Source of the DNA: Bugulina stolonifera
Lineage: Eukaryota; Bryozoa; Gymnolaemata; Cheilostomatida; Bugulidae
NCBI GenBank assembly: GCA_935421135.1
Contig: OW285190.1
Location: forward strand, 5,915,501-5,979,500
Reading direction: 5' to 3'
Length of the DNA stretch: 64,000 nt
Below are positions 40,689 to 53,400 of the stretch, piece after piece. The position numbers and the translations under genes are program-made. Each line of letters opens with the position of its first letter. Position 1 is the first letter of the stretch. A model generated the notes under the pieces. The model ran no database searches and was not told where the DNA came from. It was given only the letters and a program-made list of their open reading frames with translations.

Positions 40689-41960
40689 TATTTTAAGTTT
40701 TATTAGGACTTACGGACACCCTGTAGGACTCTATCAGCGAGCAATGCAAATAGTGGGGTACATGGTTACCTTGGTAAATTCACAACATGTCACTAGTGTA
40801 AAGTTCAGCACTGCTGATGATCACTGCACTGCACAATAGTTTATTGTAACATTCTTTTGCTTGTGTGTGTATGGTCGAGGACAATGAGTGGTGCTAGGCC
40901 TTCGTCATTACATGAAAGATTGGCAGGTACTTGTAGTCAATAAGTTAACCATGACGACCCATGTGGTCCTGAGTCAATGTTTGTTGCTATCCTTGAGAAA
41001 GAGTGTGTTCAGTCCTAGTAGGCTGTTCAGGCATCAAGGTCGAAGACCTTATCAGCTGGAACTAACCTGTACTACAAGTTAAGACTCTGTGTAAGTAGTA
41101 TAGAGGTGTCTTTATTGAGATACAGGCATCAACTGGGACAGTGATAGTAAAAACCATTGGCTTTATATAGCATTCTAACTTCCGGAGAATAGTTCCGGTA
41201 AAAGGCCGACATAGTGTCGTCCGGAAATTGCACAACAATATGGCAGCTGGAAGGTTGAGGGCTGACTCAAAATAGGTCGGCCATTACAAAAGCTGCTTAA
41301 AAACATGTGAATCATGTGCAAAATCAATTACAGCTATTTCTGAGAGGTCGGCCCCAGTTACATAGGTATAAAAAGGGTATAAATGCTTAGTAATCCACAT
41401 AACAAGTAAGTATAAGATATTATTCTGCACATACTAGTCAACTTACATAAGTAGGGTATGAATTGTCCATGACAATGCAATGCAGTACGAGTGGCTGTGT
41501 TTATAGAGTTACGTCTGACCGCTGTAGTATTATAACTTGGCTTCATCATGTGACACATGCCAGTACTTTGAACAAGAAGCATCACAAAAAGGTCTGACAT
41601 TTTTCAGGAGCTCCAGGGATGTGATCTAGATGAATTTACCTTTTGCTAGAACAGTCAACTTCTCATAAGACCACCAGTATATGTATGGACATTACAATAT
41701 TATTATTGTTATAATCATTGTTTCGCATTTTGGTTATCGGTAACTACTGTTCGTCATATTGCAAGCCTGTACATGCAACGTATCGTACATTATGTAAGTA
41801 CAAGTTCATGACCATTATACAGCCTGTGTCGTGGAAATTCATCATACCAAACTAACATACAGTAGATTCACAATTGTGTGGCACAAATTGACTGCATTGT
41901 TTTTGTTGAAATACATTTTCTACCACTTTATCTTGCATATGTGACTATTGTTTTTTGTTA

Positions 41961-42237
41961 TACCTGCCTACTGTAGAACTTCTAGGTCAACGCTTTTTGA
42001 GCATTACTGATGTGAGCCGTAGCTTTGCTGAAGGTTTTCGAGATCACGGACTATATTCTTTGACTAAGCCGCACTAGACTGTTTGTAGCTCCACTGGAAC
42101 CAAAATCGGTTTAGAAACAGTCTCACGAAGCTTAATCAAAGAATATAGCCCGTGATTTTGAAAACTTGCAGCAAAGCCACGTCTCGCAACAGCAATGCTC
42201 AAAAGCAGTGACATAGAAGCTGTGCAGTAGGCAGGTA
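41961..42237. mobile_element. Palindromic MITE with TA ends
   Basis: TACCTGCCTACTG at left and its complement at right bound two arms of roughly 120 bp that pair along most of their length. TA at both borders fits a Tc1/mariner-type MITE. It abuts the Tc1 transposase fragment that follows. Confidence 0.7.
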
Positions 42238-42602
42238 ACAGCCTTGACCTCAACCCAATTAAAAAATTCTAGTCAATAATGAAAGATGAAGTGATAGAAA
42301 ATATATTTCCGCTGATAGAAGCCATGAAGTCCGTGCTAGTGAGGAAAATCAGCAAGGATTACTGCCGTAAACTAGTAAAAAAGCATGCCGAGAACGGCTA
42401 AAGCTGTCGCGAAAAATAAGGGTGGGCACAGAAAATTTTGGCTAAACAAGGACATAAATGGATGCAGAGACGTTGTAATGCTTTACTTAGATATAATATT
42501 ACAAATTATTGGTTATCAAATAAAAAAGTTTCACGTCAACCATGTAAAATTCTATTTCCTTGAAATAATGAAGGTGGTCTTAAACTTTTGACGATGACTG
42601 TA
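42238..42602 (+). pseudogene. Tc1-type transposase 3' fragment with right terminal repeat
   Basis: Broken frames encode SLDLNPIKKF (family form SPDLNPIENLW), KISKDYCRKLV and then, in another frame, MPRTAKAVAKNKGGH, the conserved C-terminus of Tc1 transposases. The terminal repeat ends CAGTCATCGTCAAAAG on the minus strand, next to TA at 42601-42602. The rest of the element is gone. Confidence 0.75.
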
Positions 42603-42718
42603 TGTATCAAATTATACCTCCATATCTGTTTTAGATAGGTTAGCAATGTGCAGTTTATGTTTTAGTAGTCTAAAGCCACTGACGTTGCTCCATAAAAATT
42701 TTGACTGGAGATCTTAAA

Positions 42719-45700
42719 ATGGGACCACGTAACGTCTCACTACTATTAGTTTACATACACCTCAGCCTTAGATTGGTGACAGCAGGTAAGACACTAGCCA
42801 TGTCTAGTTTTATATATTATTCTCAGTATAATATTGATACTTACATGTATATTAGATTGTAACTCTGCACTGTATGTAGATTCTCGCATTTACCCAAAAT
42901 CATGTAACTTTCCACTGTGTGTAAAATCCTCCATTATTACAAGTAAAGTTTGTGTAGTTACATCCTGTTAATGCCAGCGGTCTATAAGCCGGGTGTTCCA
43001 TGCGTGCTAGGATTACATTCTTTGAGACAAATATTCTTGGCACCAGAAGTATGAGATGGTTTTTTATGCATGACAGAAGTCATCACGATTAAAGTTTTAT
43101 AAAACCAGCATGTACATGTACATGTAACTTCCTCATTGGTTCCTTCACAATATTGATGTTGATGTTTATATTTATGTACTGTAACTGTAGATACACACAC
43201 ATTCACTGATGGCAAGACTATACAGATATGTTGCAATGGTACAGACCTAGATGGAATAATATACAGTCCGGAGTATGACAGCGCTGCCTACACAACCTCT
43301 GACATATCCTACATAGTGTTCTGTAATCTACCCAGAATACACTGGTTACATCTGAACTATATAGTAAAACTACCTGCATCAAGTGGATGTATGAGGGAAA
43401 ACAGAGTAAACTATTTACTAAGGGGAGCATCTGGTGATCTCATTGGAACTGATGATGCGTATTGTGATAATGGAGCATATGTATGGAGAACTATTCTACA
43501 TAATGAACCAACTGTTAACATATCGTTACCGGCAACTGTCAAGAAAGCAACATTTAGAATGGAATACAAAGGTGAGGGTGTAAGTCTGTTGGGTAATGTC
43601 AATTAAGTACTTCTAAGCTGACGAACTCAACTTAATTCTCCAGGGGACTCTCTCATTTTTGACTAAGAATTTTGTATATTCCGCCACCCAAGTGATTATT
43701 CATTAAGATTTTGAACTTTAATCCATTCATGTAAATCTAATTTTAAAAGATAGCACCTTCTAAGTTCACACATGTATATTATGGCATGATCAGATGTGCA
43801 CATAGATTATAAAATGAAAACTTTCTCATGTTGGGATATTGTCAGCGAATATGTGAAAGAAGTTGAGTTGCAATATACTCTGCTGTACTTTGCTGAGGAG
43901 GTCATTTTAAAGAAAATCTTATTTTGCTTGATTCTAAAATATTGAAGTATCGCGTAAAACTGTGAGAAGAGGGAGAGGATTTTTTTCTTTGTTATTGACA
44001 GAGCTGTCACGCTATCACACCATCCTCTCTTCTATCGTGGCTTCACCTTTAGTGCTTGTTAAAAGAGCATTGGTTACCTGTGCTAACAGATGGTCAAATA
44101 CATGTATTTAAAGGTGGGAGGTTTGAGATTCTATTCAAGTTCCTGTAGTTTTCGCTCCTATTCAGTCGCTTAAGAGTTAGAGAAATCAGTTTTTTACCAC
44201 TACGTTTTATTTAGAAGGAGACTGAAATAGATTTACTTGGCAATTGATGAATTTATCAGAGATATTTTTGGACTACACGTACATTAAAGTGTAAATACAA
44301 CATACCAATCAATAGTTTATACTATGTATATGTCAAGAGTGCCCGAACTACGGCCCCAGGGCCACATGTGGCCCTGTGCCTATTTTTCGGTGAACCCCCT
44401 ATCTTAATCCATACAGAAAATAGTGCATCACAATCTGTGTATTTTCTATTGTATAATATAATAGTAAAGAATGTGATGTAATCACCTCATAATGACTTTC
44501 TATTCAGCCGCTTGTTAGCGAATCGTGTGTGACTCTCTATGAAAACAAGCTATCCTGCACAAAGCGGAACGTGTGCCTGCCCACCTACTTCCCCTCCCGC
44601 CCCCCCCCCCCCCCATATTAGGCCTATGGCTAATTTTGAAAAGTGTCCCTTTGGTTATGAAGTTTGGGCACCCTGCTATGTGCCATGTAACTTTCTTCTT
44701 TACACTTAGCTTGAGTCTGCACCTTTCCTATACCTATTCTATTGATAATGCATATAGATGCTAATTTCTTCAAACTGTGTGTTTGAAAGTTTGAAAATGT
44801 TGATTTACATTTCTATTGTAGTCATAAATTGTGCACCACCACACACCACCATAGCACCTGCACGGCTTCCAACAGTCAGAGTGGTTGGTTGTGAAGAAGG
44901 ATACAGTCTGCCAGGTGACCAACCATCGGATAATTTTACATGTGACAGTGAGACTGGGTGGTCTGGGGATGAATCACCTGTGCCAACCTGTCTCAGTGAT
45001 TCAGTACCTGCGACTCCGATACTTCCTCTACAAACTACAGCATCAGAATTGTCATCCATGAAAGCAAGATCATCAACAAGTAAGTTAATAGTAATTATTA
45101 CACTGTACATGTACAAGTAGCCGAGTAGATGTACATTTTTGTATGTTATGAGAAGTACATGTACACCTACCTTGCATTGGTGAGGTCATTGCAATTATAA
45201 CTTCAATTTATTAATCTGCAGTCATTGTAAAAGTATTTTCTCTTTTTACACATAATAATCCATTACAATAACTACAGTAGTTTTCAATATTGAACTCTAA
45301 TTTACTCCAGTAAAGTCGGTCCCTACAAACACAGAAATCTGCCTATCAAAATTTATTAAATCTGATTCAATAATATCTGACATTGTACCATTGCAAGAAC
45401 ATATTGTTTACACGTAATATGTCAGGCTGAACTGCATACAAATTGACATTGTAATTTTCTTGACGTTTCAGCTCCATCGTCAAGCACCACAGATATGACA
45501 AAGCACCCAGCAGTTGCTCTGGCAGTAGCTCTCAGTATTAGTGGTCTTGTCATCCTTGTTATCATTGTGATCCTACTGATATGGCTTATTCGACGACGGA
45601 GACACAAGAGGTAAGCAAGCTTAGATTTCTATAAAAACGATCTTTCAAACGATATTATTTACTTGATAGAATAATTTGGCAATAGAAAATAGAATTATTT

Positions 45701-48323
45701 GTTTATCAATTGGTCGATGAACTGCATTCATTTACTCACAGCTACCACAAGTTTTCGTTTACACTAAATAATATGCATTGAGCTTATTTTGATGAACTTG
45801 CGAACCTATCTAATTTTTATAAACCAAAATAACGTTATGTTGCCACAGTAAAATAAGAAGGAAATAGCATGGACCTATAAATTTATGCTTCAATATTATA
45901 CTTTACATCAAAGTGTGCTGTCACCACTAATTATACTGTTTAATTTGCATCTACAAGTAACATATCACATGCAAGTTTCCCAGTGGATGGACATGGCATC
46001 ATGCATGTGATACAGCCTCTACATATTTTTAGATTGTCCTTGTCTGTGTTTTGCAGGGGAAGGCAACTCCATAAGCATACACAGAATGCTAATGGTCACA
46101 GCACAACTGGCCACCATGTTCACACTCCTGGCAACAATGCACATTATGAGACTGTCAGCTTAGAGGGTGGCCCTGTTAGTGTCTCCAACAATTATACTAA
46201 TAATGGTTACGTTACGACAGGCCTCTATGTCTACAATCCTAGTGACAATGTATATTCTGACACAGTGAGTTTAGAGGGTGCTGATGGTAGCGTCTCCAAC
46301 ACTGTTACTGGTAAGTTTAATGGCTAATAAGGTTATAACTGAGGCTTTACTTCATTCACTCCGTCACTTTTCCTTGAAGGTCACTCTTTTTTCTAAGCAA
46401 CAACTTTGGCATCAGTACCGGCTAGTGTAGCTCAACCTATAAAGGGGAGGTCTGGGAATGCTAAATGATCATCAAAGGGTAATATTTTGAGTGTATTCCT
46501 TAAAACTATTTTTCAAAGATAAACACAAAAAGTTGACAATAATTCTTTTTGCTAACTGATACGTCTGTTGGATTGATACAGCTTTTCTGCAGCACCATTA
46601 GTCAGATTTCTTATTCTGCTGTAGGATTGTTTTCCCTTTTTATTACTTTCATGATTTGCAAAAATTATTGTCTCAATGATACGCAAATTATACGACAAAA
46701 ATAAAGTAGCCTTTTACCAATTCGTACCGACTCTCAGGTGATAATAGCTTTCCTTACCCGGAAATTACTATATTTACAGTATTATTATATTGGTCTAAGA
46801 GGTTGTATGTCCACCAGAAAGTGTACCATCCTATTGGATTGTAGCCATGAGCACTTATGGTCCTTCTCTTCATTGCCATAAAAATTCATCATTTAACCAG
46901 GGTACATTCTATTCCCTGGTTATATGATGCACTGTCATACATGTACACTGTAGTATGTTTCAGAACTATCAAGACAAAGCGCTTATTATAAAGTAAGTGC
47001 TTCCAATAGGTGGTCTGTTTTGTTGTACATGTATGTAACATCTATGATACTGCTGAGCTTAGAGATAATATAGCTACACATACCATGTATTTATAATATA
47101 TTGATGTAGGTCAAGTAGCTAGCTCAAAGGATGAAAGGCAGCGGTCAGGTGGTACCAGACAGCAGCCTAGTGGTGTTGTGTATGAGTTGGCTGAACCTAT
47201 TGATGATGATACACATACAGAAGGTCAAGGTAATGCTGACTACTACACTAATGCTGCACAGTTGCGAGACAGGTTAGTGCTATAACATTGAAATCACATA
47301 CATGTACATTATAGCTGTGTATACACTGTAATACTGTACTTGAAGGCAGGTACACTTTTAGCCATGGTGACTATAACAGCCATGTACCTGTCTTTCTGTA
47401 CGTTGTAGATGTAGGTAACAGAGAGAACAGCAATTAAATTCGGCTGAAATTTCACATAATGTAACATATTATGAAGGTAACAAGATGGTTGACTAACAAA
47501 ATGGAGTTGTCTGCTGTCTGTCTAAGAAATTGCAATAAGAAGACAACTCCATTATTTAATAAGAAAGTATAATTATTTAGGCTGTAGTGGAAAATAACTT
47601 AGTTACAATTGTATTATCTGAAGTAAGATGGTTTAGAGGATATTGATATGAATGGCTTAGTATCTACATATTGATCAATCTCGTTCTTGTACATAAATAA
47701 GTCATTACACTTTAACGTACTCGCATACTACATTGTGAAGTTGTCTTCTTACTGCAAGTTTACAAATAGACAGCAGACAACTCCAACTTAATAGCCAACC
47801 ATCCTGTCACCTAAGTGGTATGCTACTTGATGTGAATGTAGAACAGATTTTAACTGGTGTTGTTTTGATGGACATTTCAGTTTGAAATATAATATCGGTT
47901 TCATGTTCACATATTCTGGATATGTTTACTAAGATTCAATTACTATTGTATTTCTGTAGTCTTGAAAAGTAGCTGTTTGTCTATTTAGAACACATGTAGT
48001 TTGGCATACTTCAATTCCTTTCATACAATGGGGTAAACTGTACTTTGTGACATAGAGAGCCAGCTGTAAAATTCATTTAATACCACTCTTTACAATGTAT
48101 ATGCATTTACCCTTATTTGTTAGACTGATAATCCCAGCCCACCAATACTTACACTGTATGTTCATATACAATGTACACGCCATGATGATAATATGATTCA
48201 ATGTGCAGAGAAATTGAGGCCAGGGAATCTTATGGAAACATACTAGCAGTCAACAAGAGCAAAAAGGAGACAAATCCTAACGAGCCGATAGAGATGATAG
48301 ACAATGACATTTATGGAACATAG
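42719..48323 (+). CDS. Receptor gene B: CUB plus sushi domain, one TM segment, tyrosine-rich tail
   Basis: Seven exons join in frame to 458 residues: 42719-42785, 43191-43571, 44822-45079, 45472-45610, 46057-46310, 47110-47272 and 48209-48323. Exon 1 is a signal peptide (MGPRNVSLLLVYIHLSLRL). Exon 2 is CUB-like with SPEYDSA and paired cysteines. Exon 3 is a sushi/CCP module (VGCEEGYSLPGD, then FTCDSETGW) followed by a stalk. Exon 4 holds the membrane segment (ISGLVILVIIVILLIWLI) and an Arg/Lys stop-transfer. The tail has two copies of a YETVSLEG / YSDTVSLEG block, then VVYEL, ESYGNILAV and the C-terminal NDIYGT. The C-terminus matches gene A (DNDLY against DNDIY), which supports common descent. 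Confidence 0.8.
44333..44675. mobile_element. Degenerate hAT-like element
   Basis: AGAGTGCCCGAACTACGGCC at the left and TTTGGGCACCC at the right are inverted and resemble the ends of hAT elements (Charlie-like GTGCCCAAACTACGGCC). A C-run lies near 44600. No clean 8-bp duplication is seen. It lies in intron 2 of gene B. Confidence 0.5.
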
Positions 48324-50482
48324 GTTTCTACATGCTTTGTGGTACTTCCTGTTCCAGTCCAAGTACATGATTGCGTAATCTACAAAACTGCACGCTAGAA
48401 CTGAACAAAGAATTCTATATAACTTTGGCTATATGTGAACTGTATGTAGCTGTCATGGTAGAGCACGCCAGCTCTTTACTTGAAGGTCATTAGTTTTAAA
48501 TTTTTGTTAAATCTTTCACCAAGTTTTTGCCATGAATTTACACACACTGCTGCTCAGGCCAAGACTAAATAACTTGAGATATTGTGTACAGCCTGAAGAC
48601 AGGTCTACTACAGTCTGTAGTGGGTAACAATGTGGCCCACTGTAATTGTGTAGCTCAATTTTATAACCATAGTAGTACACTGTACTGTGTGCATCTATCC
48701 TTCATGGTTCCTTTCATTCCATTCCAATGATCTCTGGTAGCATGATATTACATAATAACATATTAATATAAAAATAAGCTCAGAGTTTTATATTTTTACT
48801 GCAAATAATAATATTGCATATTGGCTTATCCTCGCTCACTCAGAAATGTATACTACTTAGCATCTAGTACATCATGTACATCTATCTTATGAATATTTAC
48901 TTTGAATGTTTCCATTTTTGCTCAATATAATAGATATTGCCTTACAATAATGCAAACATAGTCTTGCACATTGGTTAGTGAACAATGCTATATTTTTAAT
49001 ATACTGTGATTATGTATGTATGTGTATGTGCCATCTCTAAATATACAATGTATCTCCAATATTATCTGGCATCCAGCTCATGCTCATGCCAAAAGTTGAT
49101 AGAATTAAATCAAAATGGAATGAAGAATAGCTGATTGTGACCTTTCCAATCGGCAGAAATGAAACAACATAACACATGGTCGATCAGTCTTGTAGTTGGT
49201 AAGTTTTTGAGAGAGGCAACAGCGATTATTGCTACTTTGTATTAGCTAGGAGAATGATTATATTTCCACCAATATATTCTTGCAGTTACATGCTATATTT
49301 CTATTACCAAGAAGTTTCACATTTGAAAGTGAACAATACAGATAAACAATTAGTTCAGAAGGAATACATGCATAAGCTAGCTTACTGCTACAAAACAACC
49401 TTGTACTGCACAATATTGCTTCAAAAATATTGCATTCCTTCATAATCATTAATTAGCATAAGAGTGCAATTATTTGCAGGTTTTCTTTAGTTGCAGTACA
49501 GTATACAAATTTATTTATGAAGCATCAGTAGGAGTCGTCCTCTCATGTCCAATGGGAGCAGATAACTTCAAATATCAAACCTAGGGATGTCATCTCTATC
49601 GGTGTAATACATGTACACAACTCACAAAACTTTCTATTAGATGTATCTAGTGTTATAATAATACACTGTGGAATAACAGCTGTCATAATTAAATGTATTG
49701 CTTATCATTTCATAGAGGGACCATCACACCCAGATTTATCAAAGACGAATGAGCCTCCTTCCCCTCCTTTTCTATAATAATATAATAATAGATGGTATAA
49801 TTATAATATATACAGTAATGCTTAATCTTCCCACATAGGTAAAACAGTATTATAATGGGGGAGTAAAAAATTCCCAGTTTGTACTTAGCTTCATCTTGCA
49901 AACTGTAGATCTAATAGTTATTCAACATTTTTATTGTTATCCAATGTTTTTATTAAAATTGGAAGAGCAGGCAATAGAGAAAAGCCTTTAGTCCATGATT
50001 TTTCAAGCCTGTATATAATGTGGCTAATATACATGTACAATGCATCTTATAGCTTGTGTATATTATAAATCCCAGGCTTAAAGTATTGCCAATGCCTTTC
50101 CATAGAGACTGGGAAAACCATTATAATTACTAATGCCTCTGTCTGAATAACAACATAGTGCACTAACTATTATAAACTGATCGACTTGTCATATAGATAA
50201 GCTTGACAGTTGCACAGTATACTGATATATTGTGTAACACATGACTAGAGGTCAAAGGGGAGGCTCTAGTAATTTGACTTTATAAACACTCACTGTTTAT
50301 TATGTTTAAATGACAACTAGCGAATGGGTAACAAGTTGTGCTCTAGCAGGAAGTCATGTGTTTTGTTTTCATTTTGGAGTACAACACTGTCTATAGAATA
50401 CAATAACATCAGCTAGATGTACATGTATGTAGTACATGACTGAATGAATTATTGTTCTCTGACAAAAGAGGTAGAAAGCATA
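48324..50482. other. Intergenic between genes B and C
   Basis: No gene or clear transposon is seen. The DNA is AT-rich. Confidence 0.5.
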
Positions 50483-53400
50483 ATGGAATCGTGTTGTAGA
50501 CCTCTGATACGCATTATATTGGTGACATTACTGCAAACACTGTACTCTAAACCAGTTGCAGGTAAGTTGGGTGTATTTCTAAAATATAAAACTGGGCTGA
50601 GCTGGTGTAGTGGTAGCATGTTCTGTTCACTGCGCTAGGCTATTAGGTGCCGTAGGCCTCGAGTTCAAACCCCAGTCAGGGACTGGTATTTTCATGGATT
50701 TGAAACAAGTCTCTGACTGCTTAAAAGTAAATTCCTTACTAAAAATACATCGTAAACAAAACTTATCGTATTGTCTTTGCACACACTCTTATACACTCTA
50801 CATAATAGTATGACTCAGTAAAATTTCAACGAACTAATACCATGCTGTAGATACAAACAGTATTAATTAATTTTTGGTTCAGATCTGACTAATTGGAACT
50901 TTTCCTTGTGGCAAATTAATATATTTTTGACCAAAATTAGTACTACAATTCTATTTAGTTTTACTCCTTGTATTTTGACAACTATGCAGTTTTCATCGTC
51001 AGAGAAAATCATGTCTTATGGGTAAGCAATGTATTCTTTATTTTCATGACTAGGCTACTGCTAGTGTTTAATAATAACCTTGTTAGGCCCAATGTAGTGT
51101 ATTTGGTATAATAACATGAGTTTTATTTCGCCGAGTTGACTAACAGTTTATCTGAGTAGAGTGTCATTCAAGTCTGCAATATTCATCAGCTATAATGCCT
51201 TGCAGCGATGTAAAAGATTGTTGATTTTTAAAATAAGCAAATAAATTCACTAATTTTATTAAGAATTTAATATGAAACAATCGATTTAGTCTAATATAAA
51301 ACAAGTAGCATAGGCATATCTAATCTAATATACTATAATTATTGTAGGTTATGAGAACTTAACGTTCTGCCAGACCTTTCCGTCAAATATAGTCCGACAA
51401 AACTACAGTTCCCACTCACAATCAGGTGTACTCTATAGCCCTAGATACTTGTCAAACTATCAAACTATTAACATAAGTAGGGGGTGCTATGTGGAGATTC
51501 GCAACATTCCTAATAGAAGTTACATAACGCTAAAGACTATATTCAGTAGTGCTGATATTGGTGGGAACTGCTCTTATAATTCTAAATATCACCTAATAAA
51601 TGATCGGAGACGAAAATTCCAGCTAAATACAGACCTCTGTGGAGGCCTGAGCAATGGTAGAAGATACGTGCAGACTTCAGGTATCTACAGAGGGAGAAAC
51701 CTGAGCTTTCTGGTATCTCAGGAATATTCCAGAGAAGATTTTATCATAGAGTATACAAGTGAGTATCAGTATAGTGTAGTAGGGTCATGTACATACATTG
51801 TATATCCAGAAAGTATCAAACAGTTGATAACAACATTATAGTCATGTGTATGTTGGCAACTTCCACAAAATAGTCATACTGTCATCAAAATTGCAAGGAA
51901 AAGCTGAAAGGTTGTGAATGTGTTGACATACACAATCCAAGACCATAAGACAGTACATAGTACATTATATTCTGTTACCATGTGACCTTGTCCAGTTACT
52001 TACCTAGCCTATATGCACATCATACACTGTAGGTGAAATCCCTAGTACAAATGTATACTGTCTGCTGACTACTGTATTACCTGCATGTACATTTACAATA
52101 ATCATATTTCTGGGATTACAATGGTAGATCTAGAGTTGTTAGTCTCTGGCCCAATTGGAAGTCAGCTGTGTAGCTGTTGATCAACTCAAGTCAGCTAGTT
52201 GAGACATTGCATCTAGCTGCAACTGCAAAGTGTGGAATATACAAAAATACTCACAAATCTGCTAATTTACACCTGATTATCCCATTTTTTATAATAAACA
52301 AACAAGTTCATAACTGCTGTACATGATTGGACTTATGATTGTAATACCATTGTATTAGCAAATCATATAATTGCTTATACAAACAGACCATGGGAAGTGA
52401 TACTAGATCAGTACATCTACACTGTTTACCGCTTTGTACAGGTTAGACGAAGCATACTGTACATGTAGGTCTAATCTACATTCTTGATTGAGTCAATGTC
52501 TGTGGACTTTATCCTACTAGTCAATAATCCCTTACTAGCCATAATCATTACTTAATAATTACAGGATAATCTGTTAGTAACTGCAGTATCCACTATTTGT
52601 CAATCTCAGAGCTGTTAGAATATGAAATACATTGTACATTGTAAAATGAGTCATCTAAGGCAAACAGATAAAACCTTGATTTGCATATTTGAATATAATT
52701 TAATGAATAAACATTCAATACTATTATGGTAATAATATTTAAATTAATTAATAATCTTAGCACTAAGGTTGGTCTATTAATAATGGACTCTATTATTACT
52801 ATGCTTGATTTGACAGGTCTGTATGTGATACATTAGGTTCATGTGCCAATATTGTGCAGGATATAATTTATAAACTAGTACACCATACATTTATAATACA
52901 CATGCTTTCTTTTCCCAGTTCAACCAGTGACAGTGTTTGCGCCAAACCACAGTCGATCACTCAATGTTACTGCTAAACCTTTCGGATATATCGCTAGCAA
53001 TTGGACGAAGAGACAAAATACATTCAGACATAACCGACCAATAAAAGCTAACGTAACACTGATCAGCATTCCACCGGAAGCTAGTGTTTTAATTGACTTC
53101 CTCTATTTTGAACTGGATGGTAGAGCGAACTGTCAAGGAACTGCAGATGATCACAAGACTAAAAGTGATTTGACTATCCTGGGTTATATAAACGATACAC
53201 AGCCCCATCATATAGATAGTCACGCATTCTGTGGCAGCAGACGTGTTCATCGGCAGCATTTTGCTAGTCAAGATGGCAGACTAGAGCTCATACTCAGGTC
53301 ATCGATTCGATCACTTCAGCGTCACAAAGGGTTCCTTCTCAAATACTCAGGTATGTTTAGCTTGTTCATACATGTACAATAGTAGGGATAATGTAGCAGT

